This document shows, in pieces, positions 36,757 through 45,778 of a stretch of DNA of 64,000 bases. Position numbers and translations under genes: made by a program. Under the pieces are notes generated by a model. It was not told the DNA's origin. It saw nothing but the letters and a program-made list of their open reading frames with translations, and did not search any database. Origin of the DNA: JAWKXU01 sp020446465. GTDB lineage: Bacteria > Pseudomonadota > Alphaproteobacteria > Sphingomonadales > Sphingomonadaceae. The stretch is taken from contig JAWKXU010000004.1 of assembly GCA_041396845.1 (NCBI GenBank), positions 1 to 64,000 on the forward strand. The letters are read 5' to 3'. Position 1 is the first letter of the stretch, and every line of letters begins with the position of its first letter.

Positions 36757-37902
36757 TCAGTCCTGAAAGCGGCTGGGGGCCTGCGAAACGATGGCAATTG
36801 TTCCATTGCCGACCTCGCGCACCTCCATCGCCCGTTCGACAACACCACTCGATGCGAAGCGGAAAGGTCCATCCAGGCCGACAAATCCGCCACTGTCCGT
36901 CACGTTGGCTGTCGGAAAGGCGCGACCCGGCTGCCAGTCCCGTGCAACGCGCAGGGTTAGCAGAACCGAATCGTAACCCAGCGTCGCAATACGATAGGGC
37001 TGCTTGCCAAAGCGCGCCTTGTAGCTTTTGACGAATTGCGCGAAACGGCCATCGGAAACAGCCGAAAACCACGCTCCGCGCAATGATGCGGCGGCTGCGA
37101 CCGAGGATTCGCCGCTCCACAATTCCGTCCCCAGAATACGCGGACGATTAGCCGAATCCGCGAACTGCGATGCAGCCAGTTCGGACAGGCGCGGACCATC
37201 GGCAATCAGCACAGCATCAAAGCCGCCCTTGGCAATCAGGCGCTTGGCAGCAGCGATAATGCCCTTGGCAGAGCGATCATATCCTTCCACTGCAACCACG
37301 CTGGCGCCGCCATCCCTGGCGGCAATCGCCAGAGCCGCGCGCGCGCGATCCCCATAATCACCCGACGGCAGCAGGGCTGCAAAGCGCGTATGCCCCTTGC
37401 CAATGGCATAGCCGACAGTGCGGGAAATGGACTGGCCGGGGATCTGCCCCATGACGAATACGTCGCGCGCGGCTTTTTGCGCGTCATTGGAATAGCTGAT
37501 AAGCGGCACCGACTTTGCCGCTGCAACCTTGCTGACAGCAGAAATGTTGTCGCTGAGCAGCGGGCCAAGAATCAACCTGTTGCCATCGGAAATGGCCCGT
37601 GCCGCAGCATTGGCTGCGCCGCTGCCGGTATCATAAGTTGTAATCCGCAGCTTGCTTGTATTGGTGTCGAGCAAGGCCATCGTCGTGGCATTGGCAATGG
37701 AAGTGCCAGCCCCTGCGTTCTGGCCGGTCATGGGGACCAGCAAAGCCACGCGATGCCCGCCATCGTCAGGGATTCCTTCATCCGGCACAACAGGCGGCGG
37801 CGGGGCGGTATCGGTCGACTTCGGGATGACCTGACAAGCCGCCAGCAAGGAGGTTAGCGCAACTGCAAAAATCCTGCGCCTGTTGATCCTGTTACCATTC
37901 AT
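36757..37902 (-). CDS. LpoA-like lipoprotein with type I periplasmic-binding fold
   Basis: 381 residues. A lipoprotein signal ends at SLLAAC (Cys23), then a Pro-rich linker (APPPPVVPDEG) precedes a periplasmic-binding type I domain: VALLVPMTGQNAGAG, LILGPLLSDNISAV, IPGQSISRTVGYAIGKG, YGDRARAAL. The C-terminal domain of E. coli LpoA, the outer-membrane activator of PBP1A, shares this fold, and alphaproteobacterial proteins of this kind are usually annotated as penicillin-binding protein activators. It has no TPR-like N-terminal half, so activation of a PBP is inference. It diverges from rsmI across 38 bases or fewer. Confidence 0.8.
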   Translation of the reverse strand: MNGNRINRRRIFAVALTSLLAACQVIPKSTDTAPPPPVVPDEGIPDDGGHRVALLVPMTGQNAGAGTSIANATTMALLDTNTSKLRITTYDTGSGAANAAARAISDGNRLILGPLLSDNISAVSKVAAAKSVPLISYSNDAQKAARDVFVMGQIPGQSISRTVGYAIGKGHTRFAALLPSGDYGDRARAALAIAARDGGASVVAVEGYDRSAKGIIAAAKRLIAKGGFDAVLIADGPRLSELAASQFADSANRPRILGTELWSGESSVAAAASLRGAWFSAVSDGRFAQFVKSYKARFGKQPYRIATLGYDSVLLTLRVARDWQPGRAFPTANVTDSGGFVGLDGPFRFASSGVVERAMEVREVGNGTIAIVSQAPSRFQD

Positions 37903-37940
37903 GCTTGTCGCTCCATGCCGACTTGGTCCAAAGCTCGCAT

Positions 37941-38771
37941 GTGGAAAACGAGCGATTACAACCCGGCCTCTATATCGTGGCCACCCCGATTGGCAATCTT
38001 GGCGATATTACCTTGCGGGCAAGCGAGGTGCTCGCACGGTGCGATGCCATCGCCTGTGAAGACAGCCGTGTGACAGCGGGCCTGCTGCGGCATCTGGGCA
38101 TCAGCAAACCCTTGTGGCGTTACGACGATCACAGCAGTGACGCAGATCGGGAGCGCATTCTGGGGGAAATGGCTCACAAGGCTGTTGCGCTGGTCAGCGA
38201 TGCGGGAACACCGCTGGTTTCGGACCCCGGCTACAGGCTGGTGCGCGCGGCAAGGGATGCTGCAATTCCCATTACCAGCCTGCCGGGGCCGAGCGCGGCG
38301 ATTGTGGCCCTGACATTGAGCGGGTTGCCGAGCGACCGCTTCATGTTTGCGGGGTTCCTGCCCCCAAAGGACAATGCGCGCAAAAAAGCCCTGTGTGACG
38401 TGGGCGAGGTGCCTGCAACACTGATCTTTTACGAAACTGCGCCGCGACTGTTGAAATCGTTGGAGGCTATAGAAGACGTCCTTCCCGGACGCGAAGTCGC
38501 CGTGGCTCGTGAATTGACCAAGTTCTACGAAGAATGTCGCAGTGGGTCGCCATCCACCCTGATCGAACACTACGCCGTGCATCCCCCCAAAGGTGAGATC
38601 GTGCTGCTGATCGGGCCGCCCAACGCTGACTTTATGAAAAGCGTGGACATTGATGCCCTGTTGCAAGAGGCGTTGGCGGACAACAAACCCTCTCAGGCAG
38701 CCGCCCTTGTTGCGCGCGCAACTGGCCATAATCGCAAGGCGCTCTACGCCCGTGCGTTGGAGCTGAAATGA
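37941..38771 (+). CDS. rsmI: 16S rRNA (cytidine-1402 2'-O)-methyltransferase RsmI
   Basis: About 276 residues. A tetrapyrrole-methylase-like fold with GLYIVATPIGNLGDITLRA at the start, CEDSR, SDAGTPLVSDPGY, LPGPSAAI and AGFLPPK, all RsmI signatures. It methylates C1402 in the ribosomal decoding centre. The start is uncertain: GTG 37941 is preferred, while TTG 37905 would leave only two bases to the divergent lipoprotein gene. It is coupled to yraN by a four-base overlap. Confidence 0.94.
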   Translation: MENERLQPGLYIVATPIGNLGDITLRASEVLARCDAIACEDSRVTAGLLRHLGISKPLWRYDDHSSDADRERILGEMAHKAVALVSDAGTPLVSDPGYRLVRAARDAAIPITSLPGPSAAIVALTLSGLPSDRFMFAGFLPPKDNARKKALCDVGEVPATLIFYETAPRLLKSLEAIEDVLPGREVAVARELTKFYEECRSGSPSTLIEHYAVHPPKGEIVLLIGPPNADFMKSVDIDALLQEALADNKPSQAAALVARATGHNRKALYARALELK

Positions 38772-39124
38772 GCCAGAGGCGCAGGCAAGCGGATGCGCGT
38801 GGCCGGGATGCCGAGGCCGAGGCTGCGCAGTGGCTGGAGGCGCAAGGATGGCATGTCCTTGATCGCAGACGAAAAACACCGCTGGGTGAAATAGACCTTG
38901 TGTGTCGTGGCGAAGGTGCTGTCGTCTTCGTGGAAGTCAAATGGCGCAAGTCGGAAGATCAACTCGATCATGCTATCGACGCCCATCGCTTGCGGCGCGT
39001 CGCTGCCGCTGTCGAAGCTGTCGCGCATGAATATGCACACAATGGCGAGGATATTCGTATCGACGTTGTCCTGCTTGCACCCGATGCCAAGCCGCGCCAC
39101 ATCGTCAATGCCTGGATGGGCTGA
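38768..39124 (+). CDS. YraN/UPF0102 endonuclease-like protein
   Basis: 118 residues, a restriction-endonuclease-fold protein of the YraN family. The catalytic-type arrangement is seen as GEIDLVCRGEGAVVFVEVKWR: Asp43, then Glu56 and Lys58 in EVK. Its substrate and role are not established, but it regularly follows rsmI in proteobacteria. ATG 38768 overlaps the rsmI stop by four bases and gshB starts 17 bases after its stop, so rsmI-yraN-gshB is probably one transcript. Confidence 0.9.
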   Translation: MSQRRRQADARGRDAEAEAAQWLEAQGWHVLDRRRKTPLGEIDLVCRGEGAVVFVEVKWRKSEDQLDHAIDAHRLRRVAAAVEAVAHEYAHNGEDIRIDVVLLAPDAKPRHIVNAWMG

Positions 39125-39140
39125 AGGAGTAGTTTGAACC

Positions 39141-40097
39141 ATGTCACTGCGTGTTGCGGTCCAGATGGACCCACTGGAATCAATCAACATCGCCGGGGAT
39201 TCGAGTTTTGCCCTGATGCTTTCTGCGCAAACGCGGGGGCACACGCTTTTCCATTATGACGTCGGTTCGCTCACGCTTGATGAAGATGATCGCCTGCACG
39301 CTCTTGCCCGCCCGGTGACAGTGCAACGCACGCCGGGCGATCATTTCAGCGCCGGTGAGCCGCGTCGAATCGACCTTGGCCGCGATATCGACGTGGTGCT
39401 GATGCGGCAGGACCCGCCGTTCGATACCGGTTATATCACTGCGACGCATCTGCTTGAACGGATCGAGAGTGAAACGCTGGTGGTCAACAACCCGGTCAGC
39501 GTTCGCAATGCGCCGGAAAAGGTCTTTGTTCTCGATTACCGACGCTTCATGCCGCCAACACTCGTCACCCGCAGCGCAGATGAAGTGCGGGCCTTCATGG
39601 CCAGACACGGGGCCGTGGTGGTAAAGCCAATCCATGGCAACGGCGGTAAGGCCATTTTCCGCGTGCCGGAAGGTGGCGACAATCTTGGCGCGCTGTTTGA
39701 GGTATTCAACCAGACCTGGCCAGAGCCGCACATGGTCCAGCCTTTCCTTCCCGAAGTCGCTTCTGGCGACAAGCGCATCGTGCTGGTGGATGGCATTGTC
39801 GCAGGCGCAATCAACCGCAAACCGGGGGAAGGGGAGTTTCGCAGCAATCTCGCCGTGGGGGGATCGGCAGAAGCAACGAAGCTGACCCCGCGTGAGGAAG
39901 AGATTTGCGCCGCTCTTGGGCCGAAACTGAAAGAGCTTGGCCTGATCTTCGTGGGCATTGATGTGATCGGGGGGCAATGGCTGACAGAGATCAACGTCAC
40001 GTCACCCACCGGAATTGTCGCCATAGACAAGTTTAACGGGACCGATACGTCCGCCATGATCTGGGATGCGATCGAAGCGCGCTGCGGTCAGGTTTGA
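39141..40097 (+). CDS. gshB: Glutathione synthetase
   Basis: 318 residues, an ATP-grasp ligase joining gamma-glutamylcysteine and glycine. N-terminal VQMDPLESI and LMRQDPPFDTGYITATHLLE are typical of GshB; ATP-grasp motifs are VVVKPIHGNGGKAIF and GDKRIVLVDG, and INVTSPTGI closes the site. A good ribosome site (GAAGGAG) precedes ATG 39141. Its 3' end overlaps the converging xerC gene by ten bases. Confidence 0.96.
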   Translation: MSLRVAVQMDPLESINIAGDSSFALMLSAQTRGHTLFHYDVGSLTLDEDDRLHALARPVTVQRTPGDHFSAGEPRRIDLGRDIDVVLMRQDPPFDTGYITATHLLERIESETLVVNNPVSVRNAPEKVFVLDYRRFMPPTLVTRSADEVRAFMARHGAVVVKPIHGNGGKAIFRVPEGGDNLGALFEVFNQTWPEPHMVQPFLPEVASGDKRIVLVDGIVAGAINRKPGEGEFRSNLAVGGSAEATKLTPREEEICAALGPKLKELGLIFVGIDVIGGQWLTEINVTSPTGIVAIDKFNGTDTSAMIWDAIEARCGQV

Positions 40098-40990
40098 TCT
40101 TGCTCGCGCGGGTGAGCTGAACGGTAACTTTCCAGCATCCTTGCCGCGTCAACCTTTGTATAGATCTGCGTCGAACCAAGGCTCGCATGGCCGAGCAATT
40201 CCTGAAGGCTACGCAAATCAGCGCCAGCCCCCAGCAAATGCGTCGCAAAGCTGTGGCGCAAAGCGTGGGGCGTTGCCGTTGGTGGCAAACCCAGCGCAGT
40301 TCGCGCCCGCGCTGTCGCTTTTTGCACCATGCCTTGCGAAAGCGCGCCCCCCTTTGCCCCCCGGAAGAGTGGTCGATCTTTCTCGACCGGCCAAGGGCAA
40401 GCCTCAATGTAAGACGCAACGGCATCGCGAACGATCGGCAGCAGAGGCACCACCCGCTGCTTGTTACCCTTGCCAGTAACCACCAGCGTTTCGCCCAATG
40501 GCAGTGCGTCTCCTTTGAGCGAGAGCGCCTCGGCAATTCGCATTCCTGCACCATAAAGGAGCAAAAGCACGGCCCTGTCGCGCGCACCGATCCATTCTTC
40601 CGTTGCGGCACCTGCCACCATTTCAGCAAGGTTGAGCGCATCATCGGGTGTTATCGGGCGTGGCAGGCCTTTTTTGACACGCGGCCCTCGCAAGCGGGGC
40701 GGGGCAGGGTCATCCATCCCGGCCTGCTGGCGAGCAAAGGCAATAAATGCCTTGAGCGCAGACAGTTCCCGCGCAGCAGAAGCATTGCCCAGGCCTTCTG
40801 CGCGGCGCATGGCCAGTTGATTGCGCAGCGCCACTGCATCCAGCGCGGCAATGCCGGGCCAGTCCGGCTGCTCGGTTTGCTCCAGCAGTCGCGTGGCAGC
40901 GGCGAGATAGGCTCGCACCGTATGTGGTGAGCGCCTGCGTTCCTGTTCCAGATGCGTGCGCCAACGGGCCAGAAGATCGCCCACGCTCAC
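40088..40990 (-). CDS. xerC: Tyrosine recombinase XerC
   Basis: 300 residues. An N-terminal SAM-like core-binding domain is followed by the catalytic domain with all six active residues: Arg151 (YGAGMRIAE), Lys174 (GKGNK), His242 and Arg245 (HALRHSFATHLL), His268 (LLGHASLGSTQ) and nucleophile Tyr277. XerC and XerD resolve chromosome dimers at dif. Its place next to hemW and its plain length argue against a phage integrase. GTG 40990 overlaps the hemW stop (GTGA). No dif site was recognised nearby. Confidence 0.92.
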   Translation of the reverse strand: MSVGDLLARWRTHLEQERRRSPHTVRAYLAAATRLLEQTEQPDWPGIAALDAVALRNQLAMRRAEGLGNASAARELSALKAFIAFARQQAGMDDPAPPRLRGPRVKKGLPRPITPDDALNLAEMVAGAATEEWIGARDRAVLLLLYGAGMRIAEALSLKGDALPLGETLVVTGKGNKQRVVPLLPIVRDAVASYIEACPWPVEKDRPLFRGAKGGALSQGMVQKATARARTALGLPPTATPHALRHSFATHLLGAGADLRSLQELLGHASLGSTQIYTKVDAARMLESYRSAHPREQDQT

Positions 40991-42138
40991 GACGCGACCA
41001 GTTCAGCGGGCACCAGTTCACCAAGCAAGGCATCAAGCACAGCAACGCCGCTGTCAGTCACGCCCAGCCGGCCATCTTTTTGCCAGAGCAGGCCTTGCCC
41101 CGTGTATAGCCGAGCGGCTGCCGGGCTAATCAGGTTTTCCTCCGGCAATCCAAAACGGTTTGAAAGCACCGCAAGGTCAATGCCTTCGGAAAGGCGCAAC
41201 CCCATCAGCAAAGCCTCGCTCGCCTGTTCTTGCACAGCAAGGGGCCGTTCCTCAGAAATACCGTGATCGCGTTCTGCCACAGCCGCAAGCCAGTTTTCAG
41301 GCTTGCGATGCCGGACGGTAGCCACGTTACTCCGGCGACCATGTGCACCGGGACCGATGCCGCAATAATCGCGATAACGCCAATAGGTCAGATTATGGCG
41401 ACTTTCCTCACCTTTGCGGGCATGATTGCTCACTTCGTAGGCTGGCAAACCGGCAGCGGCAGTCATTGCACGCGTTAGCGCAAACAGATCAGCCGCCGCA
41501 TCATCATCAAGCGGTGCAAATGCCCCCTGCCGCACATCGGTGGCAAAGCGCGTCCCCGGCTCAATTGTGAGTTGATAGAGCGAGAGATGCCCCGTTCCAA
41601 AGGCGAGCGCGCGGGACAATTCCGCCTCCCATGCCGCCATTGTCTGACCGGGCCGGGCGTAAATGAGATCAAAGCTGACGCGCGCGAAATGGCGCTGCGC
41701 GACATCAAGCGCAGCCAATGCCTCATCCGCATTGTGGAGCCGCCCCAGAAAGCGCAGCGTTGCATCATCCAGCGCCTGAATGCCAAGAGAAACCCGGTTG
41801 ATGCCCGCCTTCGCCAGATCCGCGAATCGCCCTGCCTCCACCGACGATGGATTGGCCTCCAAAGTGATTTCTATATCGGGTGCAAAGCTCCACAGCTTTT
41901 CAGCTTTCGCCAGCAATGCGCCAACCAGCGGCGGAGGCATCAGGGAAGGGGTGCCACCACCGAAAAAGATGCTCTCCAGCGGCTCACCGCCTGCCATACC
42001 TGCTTCATGACGCATGTCCGCCAGCAGAGTGCGTTGCCACAGGTCAACATCCACATTGTCACGGACATGGCTGTTGAAGTCGCAATAAGGGCATTTGCGA
42101 GCGCAAAAAGGCCAATGGATGTAAAGCGCGCGGGCCAT
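40987..42138 (-). CDS. hemW: HemW, radical-SAM heme chaperone-like protein
   Basis: 383 residues. The radical-SAM cluster motif CxxxCxxC is at Cys12, Cys16 and Cys19 (CARKCPYCDF), followed by IFFGGGTPSL and the usual LGIQALDD. The Tyr/Phe-rich YIHWPFC start and the HemW C-terminal domain are present. It was once annotated as oxygen-independent coproporphyrinogen oxidase, but HemN's extra N-terminal residues are absent; HemW instead carries heme to respiratory enzymes. It starts 9 bases after rdgB ends. Confidence 0.93.
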   Translation of the reverse strand: MARALYIHWPFCARKCPYCDFNSHVRDNVDVDLWQRTLLADMRHEAGMAGGEPLESIFFGGGTPSLMPPPLVGALLAKAEKLWSFAPDIEITLEANPSSVEAGRFADLAKAGINRVSLGIQALDDATLRFLGRLHNADEALAALDVAQRHFARVSFDLIYARPGQTMAAWEAELSRALAFGTGHLSLYQLTIEPGTRFATDVRQGAFAPLDDDAAADLFALTRAMTAAAGLPAYEVSNHARKGEESRHNLTYWRYRDYCGIGPGAHGRRSNVATVRHRKPENWLAAVAERDHGISEERPLAVQEQASEALLMGLRLSEGIDLAVLSNRFGLPEENLISPAAARLYTGQGLLWQKDGRLGVTDSGVAVLDALLGELVPAELVAS

Positions 42139-42147
42139 CTGGGCAGC

Positions 42148-42789
42148 TTACGCGCCAAATTGCTCCGCGACCAGTTTGGCGAAGGCATCGGCGCGGTGGC
42201 TCATGCCCTGCTTTTCTGTCGGGTCGATCTCGGCAAATGTTCCACTGCGGCCAAGAGGCACGAAGACAGGATCATAGCCGAACCCCTTGTCTCCGCGCGG
42301 GGGCCAGGTGAATGTACCATCCACGCGGCCTTCGTAAACCACGCTTTCGCCATCGGGCCAGGCAAGGGCAAGGACACAGGAAAACCAGCAGGAGCGGTCC
42401 ACATCGCTGCCCATCGCTTGCAACATGCCTTCCACCTTGCCCATCGCCATGTACCAGTCGCGCCCGGCAGGGCCTTCGAACCACTGCCGTTCGGCCCAGT
42501 CTGCGGTATAGACACCGGGCCGCCCCTCCAGCGAGGCAACCGAAAGCCCGCTATCATCGGCCAGTGCAGGCAGGCCGGATGCCTCAGCCGCCGCCCGCGC
42601 CTTGATAAGCGCATTCTCGATAAACGTGGTTCCTGTTTCTGCCGGTTCGGGCAGGCCCAGCGCCCCGGCGGAAATGCATTCCATGCCGTAAGGGGCGAGC
42701 AGCGCGCCAATCTCCTTCAGCTTGCCCGCATTATGCGTCGCAATGACGAGATTCCCGCCGACAAGATGCTGCGCTGCCCCCACGTTCAT
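42148..42789 (-). CDS. rdgB: XTP/dITP pyrophosphatase (RdgB/HAM1)
   Basis: 213 residues. THNAGKLKEI near the start, ADDSGL in the middle and YDPVFVPLG with SHRADAFAKL near the end are the family signatures. It hydrolyses non-canonical triphosphates such as dITP and XTP, keeping them out of DNA and RNA. ATG 42789 overlaps the rph stop by four bases; the rph-rdgB-hemW order is common in alphaproteobacteria. Confidence 0.96.
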   Translation of the reverse strand: MNVGAAQHLVGGNLVIATHNAGKLKEIGALLAPYGMECISAGALGLPEPAETGTTFIENALIKARAAAEASGLPALADDSGLSVASLEGRPGVYTADWAERQWFEGPAGRDWYMAMGKVEGMLQAMGSDVDRSCWFSCVLALAWPDGESVVYEGRVDGTFTWPPRGDKGFGYDPVFVPLGRSGTFAEIDPTEKQGMSHRADAFAKLVAEQFGA

Positions 42790-43499
42790 TTTACCGCAGC
42801 ATCCTGTGCCGCATAAATGCGGTCACACCCGATCCGCGCGAGCCGGAGCAGGCGCAACAGGCCTTCCTCGTCATACGTCGCGCCTTCTGCAGTCGCCTGC
42901 ACTTCGGCAATCTGCCCGCCTTCAATCAGCACGAAATTGGCGTCCGCATCGGCAGAGCTGTCTTCGGCATAATCAAGATCGAGAACGGGATTACCGTCAA
43001 AAATGCCGCAGCTTACCGCCGCCACTTTGGCGGTCAGGGGATCGTTGGCAATCGCGCCGCTTTCCATCAGCTTGTTCACGGCAACCCGCAGCGCCACCCA
43101 TGCGCCGGAAATCGCCGCCGTGCGCGTGCCGCCGTCGGCCTGAATCACATCGCAATCAAGCGTGATCTGACGTTCGCCGAGTTTCTTGAGATCGGTCACA
43201 GCGCGCAGCGATCGGCCGATCAGGCGCTGGATTTCCTGCGTGCGCCCGCTTTGCTTGCCTTTTGCAGCTTCGCGGCTGCCACGGGTATGCGTCGCGCGCG
43301 GCAGCATGGAATACTCACCCGTCACCCAGCCTTCGCCTTTGCCACGCAGCCAGGGCGGCAGGCGTTCTTCAACGCTGGCCGTGCACAACACGCGGGTATC
43401 GCCGAAGGAGATCAGGCACGATCCTTCTGCATGTTTGGTAAAACCGGTTTCGATAGAGATGGTGCGCATTTCATCTGCGGCACGGCCGGAAGGTCGCAT
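42786..43499 (-). CDS. rph: Ribonuclease PH
   Basis: 237 residues. A phosphorolytic 3'-5' exoribonuclease that trims tRNA ends. Family blocks: MRPSGRAADEMR start, CTASVEERLPPWLRGKGEGWVT, EYSMLPRATHTRGSRE, RQITLDCDVIQADGGTRTAAI and DLDYAEDSSADADANFV. First gene of rph-rdgB-hemW-xerC on the minus strand, diverging from hrcA across 85 bases. Confidence 0.97.
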   Translation of the reverse strand: MRPSGRAADEMRTISIETGFTKHAEGSCLISFGDTRVLCTASVEERLPPWLRGKGEGWVTGEYSMLPRATHTRGSREAAKGKQSGRTQEIQRLIGRSLRAVTDLKKLGERQITLDCDVIQADGGTRTAAISGAWVALRVAVNKLMESGAIANDPLTAKVAAVSCGIFDGNPVLDLDYAEDSSADADANFVLIEGGQIAEVQATAEGATYDEEGLLRLLRLARIGCDRIYAAQDAAVK

Positions 43500-43584
43500 G
43501 AATTATCCTTGCTTTGCGTGAATCGTGGGGATCGTTAGGCGCTTAATGCTTGAGGCTGCAAGACCAGACACTAAATTGCGTGGA

Positions 43585-44628
43585 ATGCCAAACCCGCCTG
43601 TAACCGAACTGACTGCCCGTGCGCGCGAGATTTTCCGCCTTGTTGTGGAGGAATACCTCGTCACCGGGCAGCCTGTCGGGTCAAAAACGCTGGCAACGGG
43701 CGAGAAAGTCAACCTTTCGCCTGCCTCGATCCGCTCTGTTCTTTCAGACCTCGAATCGCTTGGTCTTCTGGCAGCGCCCCATACCAGCGCCGGGCGGATG
43801 CCAACCGATTCGGGCCTGCGCCTGTTTATCGACGGGATCATGCAGGTTGCGGAGCCAACACCTGAAGAACGCGCCGCGATAGAACGTCGCCTGTCAGAAC
43901 CGGGACCGATCGAACAGGCGCTCGAAGCGACAAGCGCGCTTCTTTCTGACCTTTCTGCCGCAGCCGGGGTCGTCATGGTCCCGCGGGGGGAACCCAAAGT
44001 GCGCCAGATCTCGCTGGTTCCGCTTTCGGGCATAGAGGCGCTCGCCGTTCTGGTGGGGGAGGATGGCAATGTCGAAAACCGCGTGTTGCGGCTGGCTGAA
44101 CCTGTTTCCCCATCAACACTGGCCGAAGCCAGCAACTTCATCAATGCTCACCTGACTGGCAGCACCCTGGGCGAAGCTGTCCGCACCATACGCACACAAA
44201 TTGCCTCTGGCCGTTCTGCGCTGGACAGTGCGGCCAGCGATCTTGTCGAACGCGGATTGGCCGTCTGGAGCGAGGACGCCACCCGTCGCCCGGTGCTGAT
44301 TGTGCGCGGACAGGCGAATCTGCTGGATGAAACGGCGCTTGGCGATCTGGAGCGTGTTCGCTCCCTGCTCGATGACCTTGAAAACAAGCAGTCAATCGCT
44401 GAATTACTGGAAACAGCCCGTGATGCGCAATCGACCCGAATTTTTATCGGCGCAGAAAACCGGCTTTTCGCGCTTTCCGGGTCGTCTGTCATCGCTTCAC
44501 CCTATCGCGACAGGGAAGGGCGCGTGGTAGGAGTTTTGGGCGTGATTGGTCCGACGCGGTTGAATTACGCGCGCGTCGTCCCCATGGTGGATTTCACAGC
44601 CCAGAGCCTGGGCAAGCTGATTGGATAG
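43585..44628 (+). CDS. hrcA: Heat-inducible transcription repressor HrcA
   Basis: 347 residues. An N-terminal winged-helix domain (VTELTARAREIFRLVVEEYL, GSKTLATGEKVNLSPASIRS) precedes a GAF-like domain ending in LGVIGPTRLNYARVVPMVDF. HrcA binds CIRCE operators (TTAGCACTC-N9-GAGTGCTAA) and represses chaperonin genes. I found no CIRCE element upstream of hrcA, grpE or dnaK here, so its targets, probably groESL, lie outside. ATG 43585 is preferred; an in-frame ATG at 43546 would add 13 residues. grpE follows after 14 bases. Confidence 0.95.
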   Translation: MPNPPVTELTARAREIFRLVVEEYLVTGQPVGSKTLATGEKVNLSPASIRSVLSDLESLGLLAAPHTSAGRMPTDSGLRLFIDGIMQVAEPTPEERAAIERRLSEPGPIEQALEATSALLSDLSAAAGVVMVPRGEPKVRQISLVPLSGIEALAVLVGEDGNVENRVLRLAEPVSPSTLAEASNFINAHLTGSTLGEAVRTIRTQIASGRSALDSAASDLVERGLAVWSEDATRRPVLIVRGQANLLDETALGDLERVRSLLDDLENKQSIAELLETARDAQSTRIFIGAENRLFALSGSSVIASPYRDREGRVVGVLGVIGPTRLNYARVVPMVDFTAQSLGKLIG

Positions 44629-44642
44629 CTGGAACTTATTTT

Positions 44643-45221
44643 ATGACTGATGAAAAGACGGAACCGCGCGACAATGCGGCTGCCGAAGAATTGAAGGGCG
44701 TGCCCGAAGACATGCTGGACAATGGCAAGAACGAGGGTGGCGAAAGCGCTGCTGACGAACTGGCGCAACTGCGCGAAGCGGTCGAAGCTGCCAAGCAGGA
44801 TGTCCTCTATGCCAAGGCCGAAACGCAAAACGTGCGTCGCCGCATGGAAAAGGATGTTGCCGATGCGCGCGCCTATGCCGCCACAGGCTTTGCGCGCGAT
44901 ATTCTGACCGTTTCCGATAACCTTGCCCGCGCGCTGGACGCTATCCCTGCTGAACTGCGCGACGATGAAAAGCTGAAAGGCCTTGTTGCTGGCATCGAGG
45001 CTACAGGGCGCGAGATCGACAAGGTTTTCGCCCAGCACGGCATTAGCCGTATTGCCGCAATGGGCTTGCCGCTGGACCCGAACCAGCATCAGGCGATGAT
45101 GGAGATTCCTTCAGCCGACCATGAACCCGGAACCATCGTGCAGGAAATGCAGGCCGGTTACATGATCAAGGATCGCCTGCTGCGCCCAGCCATGGTGGGC
45201 GTTGCGAAAAAGCCGGACTGA
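44643..45221 (+). CDS. grpE: GrpE, DnaK nucleotide-exchange factor
   Basis: 192 residues. An acidic, disordered N terminus, then a long helix (about 40-85, with AELAQLREAVEAAKQDVLYAKAE-type heptads) and the beta-wing domain with PLDPNQHQAMMEIP and GYMIKDRLLRPAMVGVAK. GrpE swaps ADP for ATP on DnaK and acts as a thermosensor. It is in an operon with hrcA, while dnaK-dnaJ lie 1.2 kb downstream on the same strand with two minus-strand genes between. Confidence 0.96.
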   Translation: MTDEKTEPRDNAAAEELKGVPEDMLDNGKNEGGESAADELAQLREAVEAAKQDVLYAKAETQNVRRRMEKDVADARAYAATGFARDILTVSDNLARALDAIPAELRDDEKLKGLVAGIEATGREIDKVFAQHGISRIAAMGLPLDPNQHQAMMEIPSADHEPGTIVQEMQAGYMIKDRLLRPAMVGVAKKPD

Positions 45222-45241
45222 CGAAACCGGGCCAGGGCACA

Positions 45242-45271
45242 GGTGGATCGCTGCGATGACAGCGGTTCACC
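45242..45271. terminator. Hairpin at the grpE / zinc-protease convergence
   Basis: A 12-pair stem (ggtggatcgctg at 45242-45253 against cagcggttcacc at 45260-45271, two G-T pairs) with a six-base loop lies 20 bases after the grpE stop and covers the stop of the converging gene. There is no T-run on either side, so termination is a guess. Confidence 0.4.
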
Positions 45272-45737
45272 CTGCGCCAGAAAAATTCACCAGATAATCA
45301 TAGGCTGTGCGATCGCTCACCCCGCGCACGGCCATTCCGCCGCGCAACATGAAGGCGTGGCGCACAATTTCGGCCTGCTGTTCAACCCCGTATCGTTCGA
45401 GCCGCCAACCGGGTTTGAGCGAATAATCATAGCGGCTGGAAACCAGACGGCGCAGCGGCACAAACCAGCGCCCGTTGATTTGGGCCTGCCAGACGTGTGT
45501 CATTTCATGGATGAACAGACCTTGCAGGCTGGCTCCGGCATCCGAAAAGTCGGCGCAGTAAAGGTCGCCGTGCGGGTGGAAATGAATATGCCCGCAAGGC
45601 GCCATTGCCACTTTGCGTGACTGGAACGGAAACCATTTTCGGCGCCGTATCATGACAGCGCCATAGTCTATCGCATCGCCGAACATCGTCCGGGCCAGCG
45701 CAACTTCGCCGCTCGTCAGCAGGCGCTCCCCGCCCAC
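45267..45737 (-). CDS. HExxH zinc-metallopeptidase-like protein
   Basis: 156 residues, no signal peptide. HEMTH at residues 77-81 (GLFIHEMTHVWQAQ) is a zinc-protease motif, with Glu/His residues in EQQAEIVRHAF further on as possible third ligands. Similar proteins in sphingomonads carry the label vgr-related, which says little about function. GTG 45737 is taken as start since it gives a clean N terminus. It lies on the same strand as the PCu(A)C gene, 41 bases downstream, and converges with grpE. Targets unknown. Confidence 0.7.
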   Translation of the reverse strand: MGGERLLTSGEVALARTMFGDAIDYGAVMIRRRKWFPFQSRKVAMAPCGHIHFHPHGDLYCADFSDAGASLQGLFIHEMTHVWQAQINGRWFVPLRRLVSSRYDYSLKPGWRLERYGVEQQAEIVRHAFMLRGGMAVRGVSDRTAYDYLVNFSGAG

Positions 45738-45778
45738 AGGGCAGGCGAGGGCGCTGCTTGTAAAATCACCTTGCGCGT

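Noticed and set aside
40088..40990. Phage or integron integrase
   Set aside because: Length, motifs and the hemW neighbour fit housekeeping XerC; no att sites or phage genes nearby.
43500..43584. CIRCE operator upstream of hrcA
   Set aside because: No TTAGCACTC-N9-GAGTGCTAA or near match was found on either strand in this gap.
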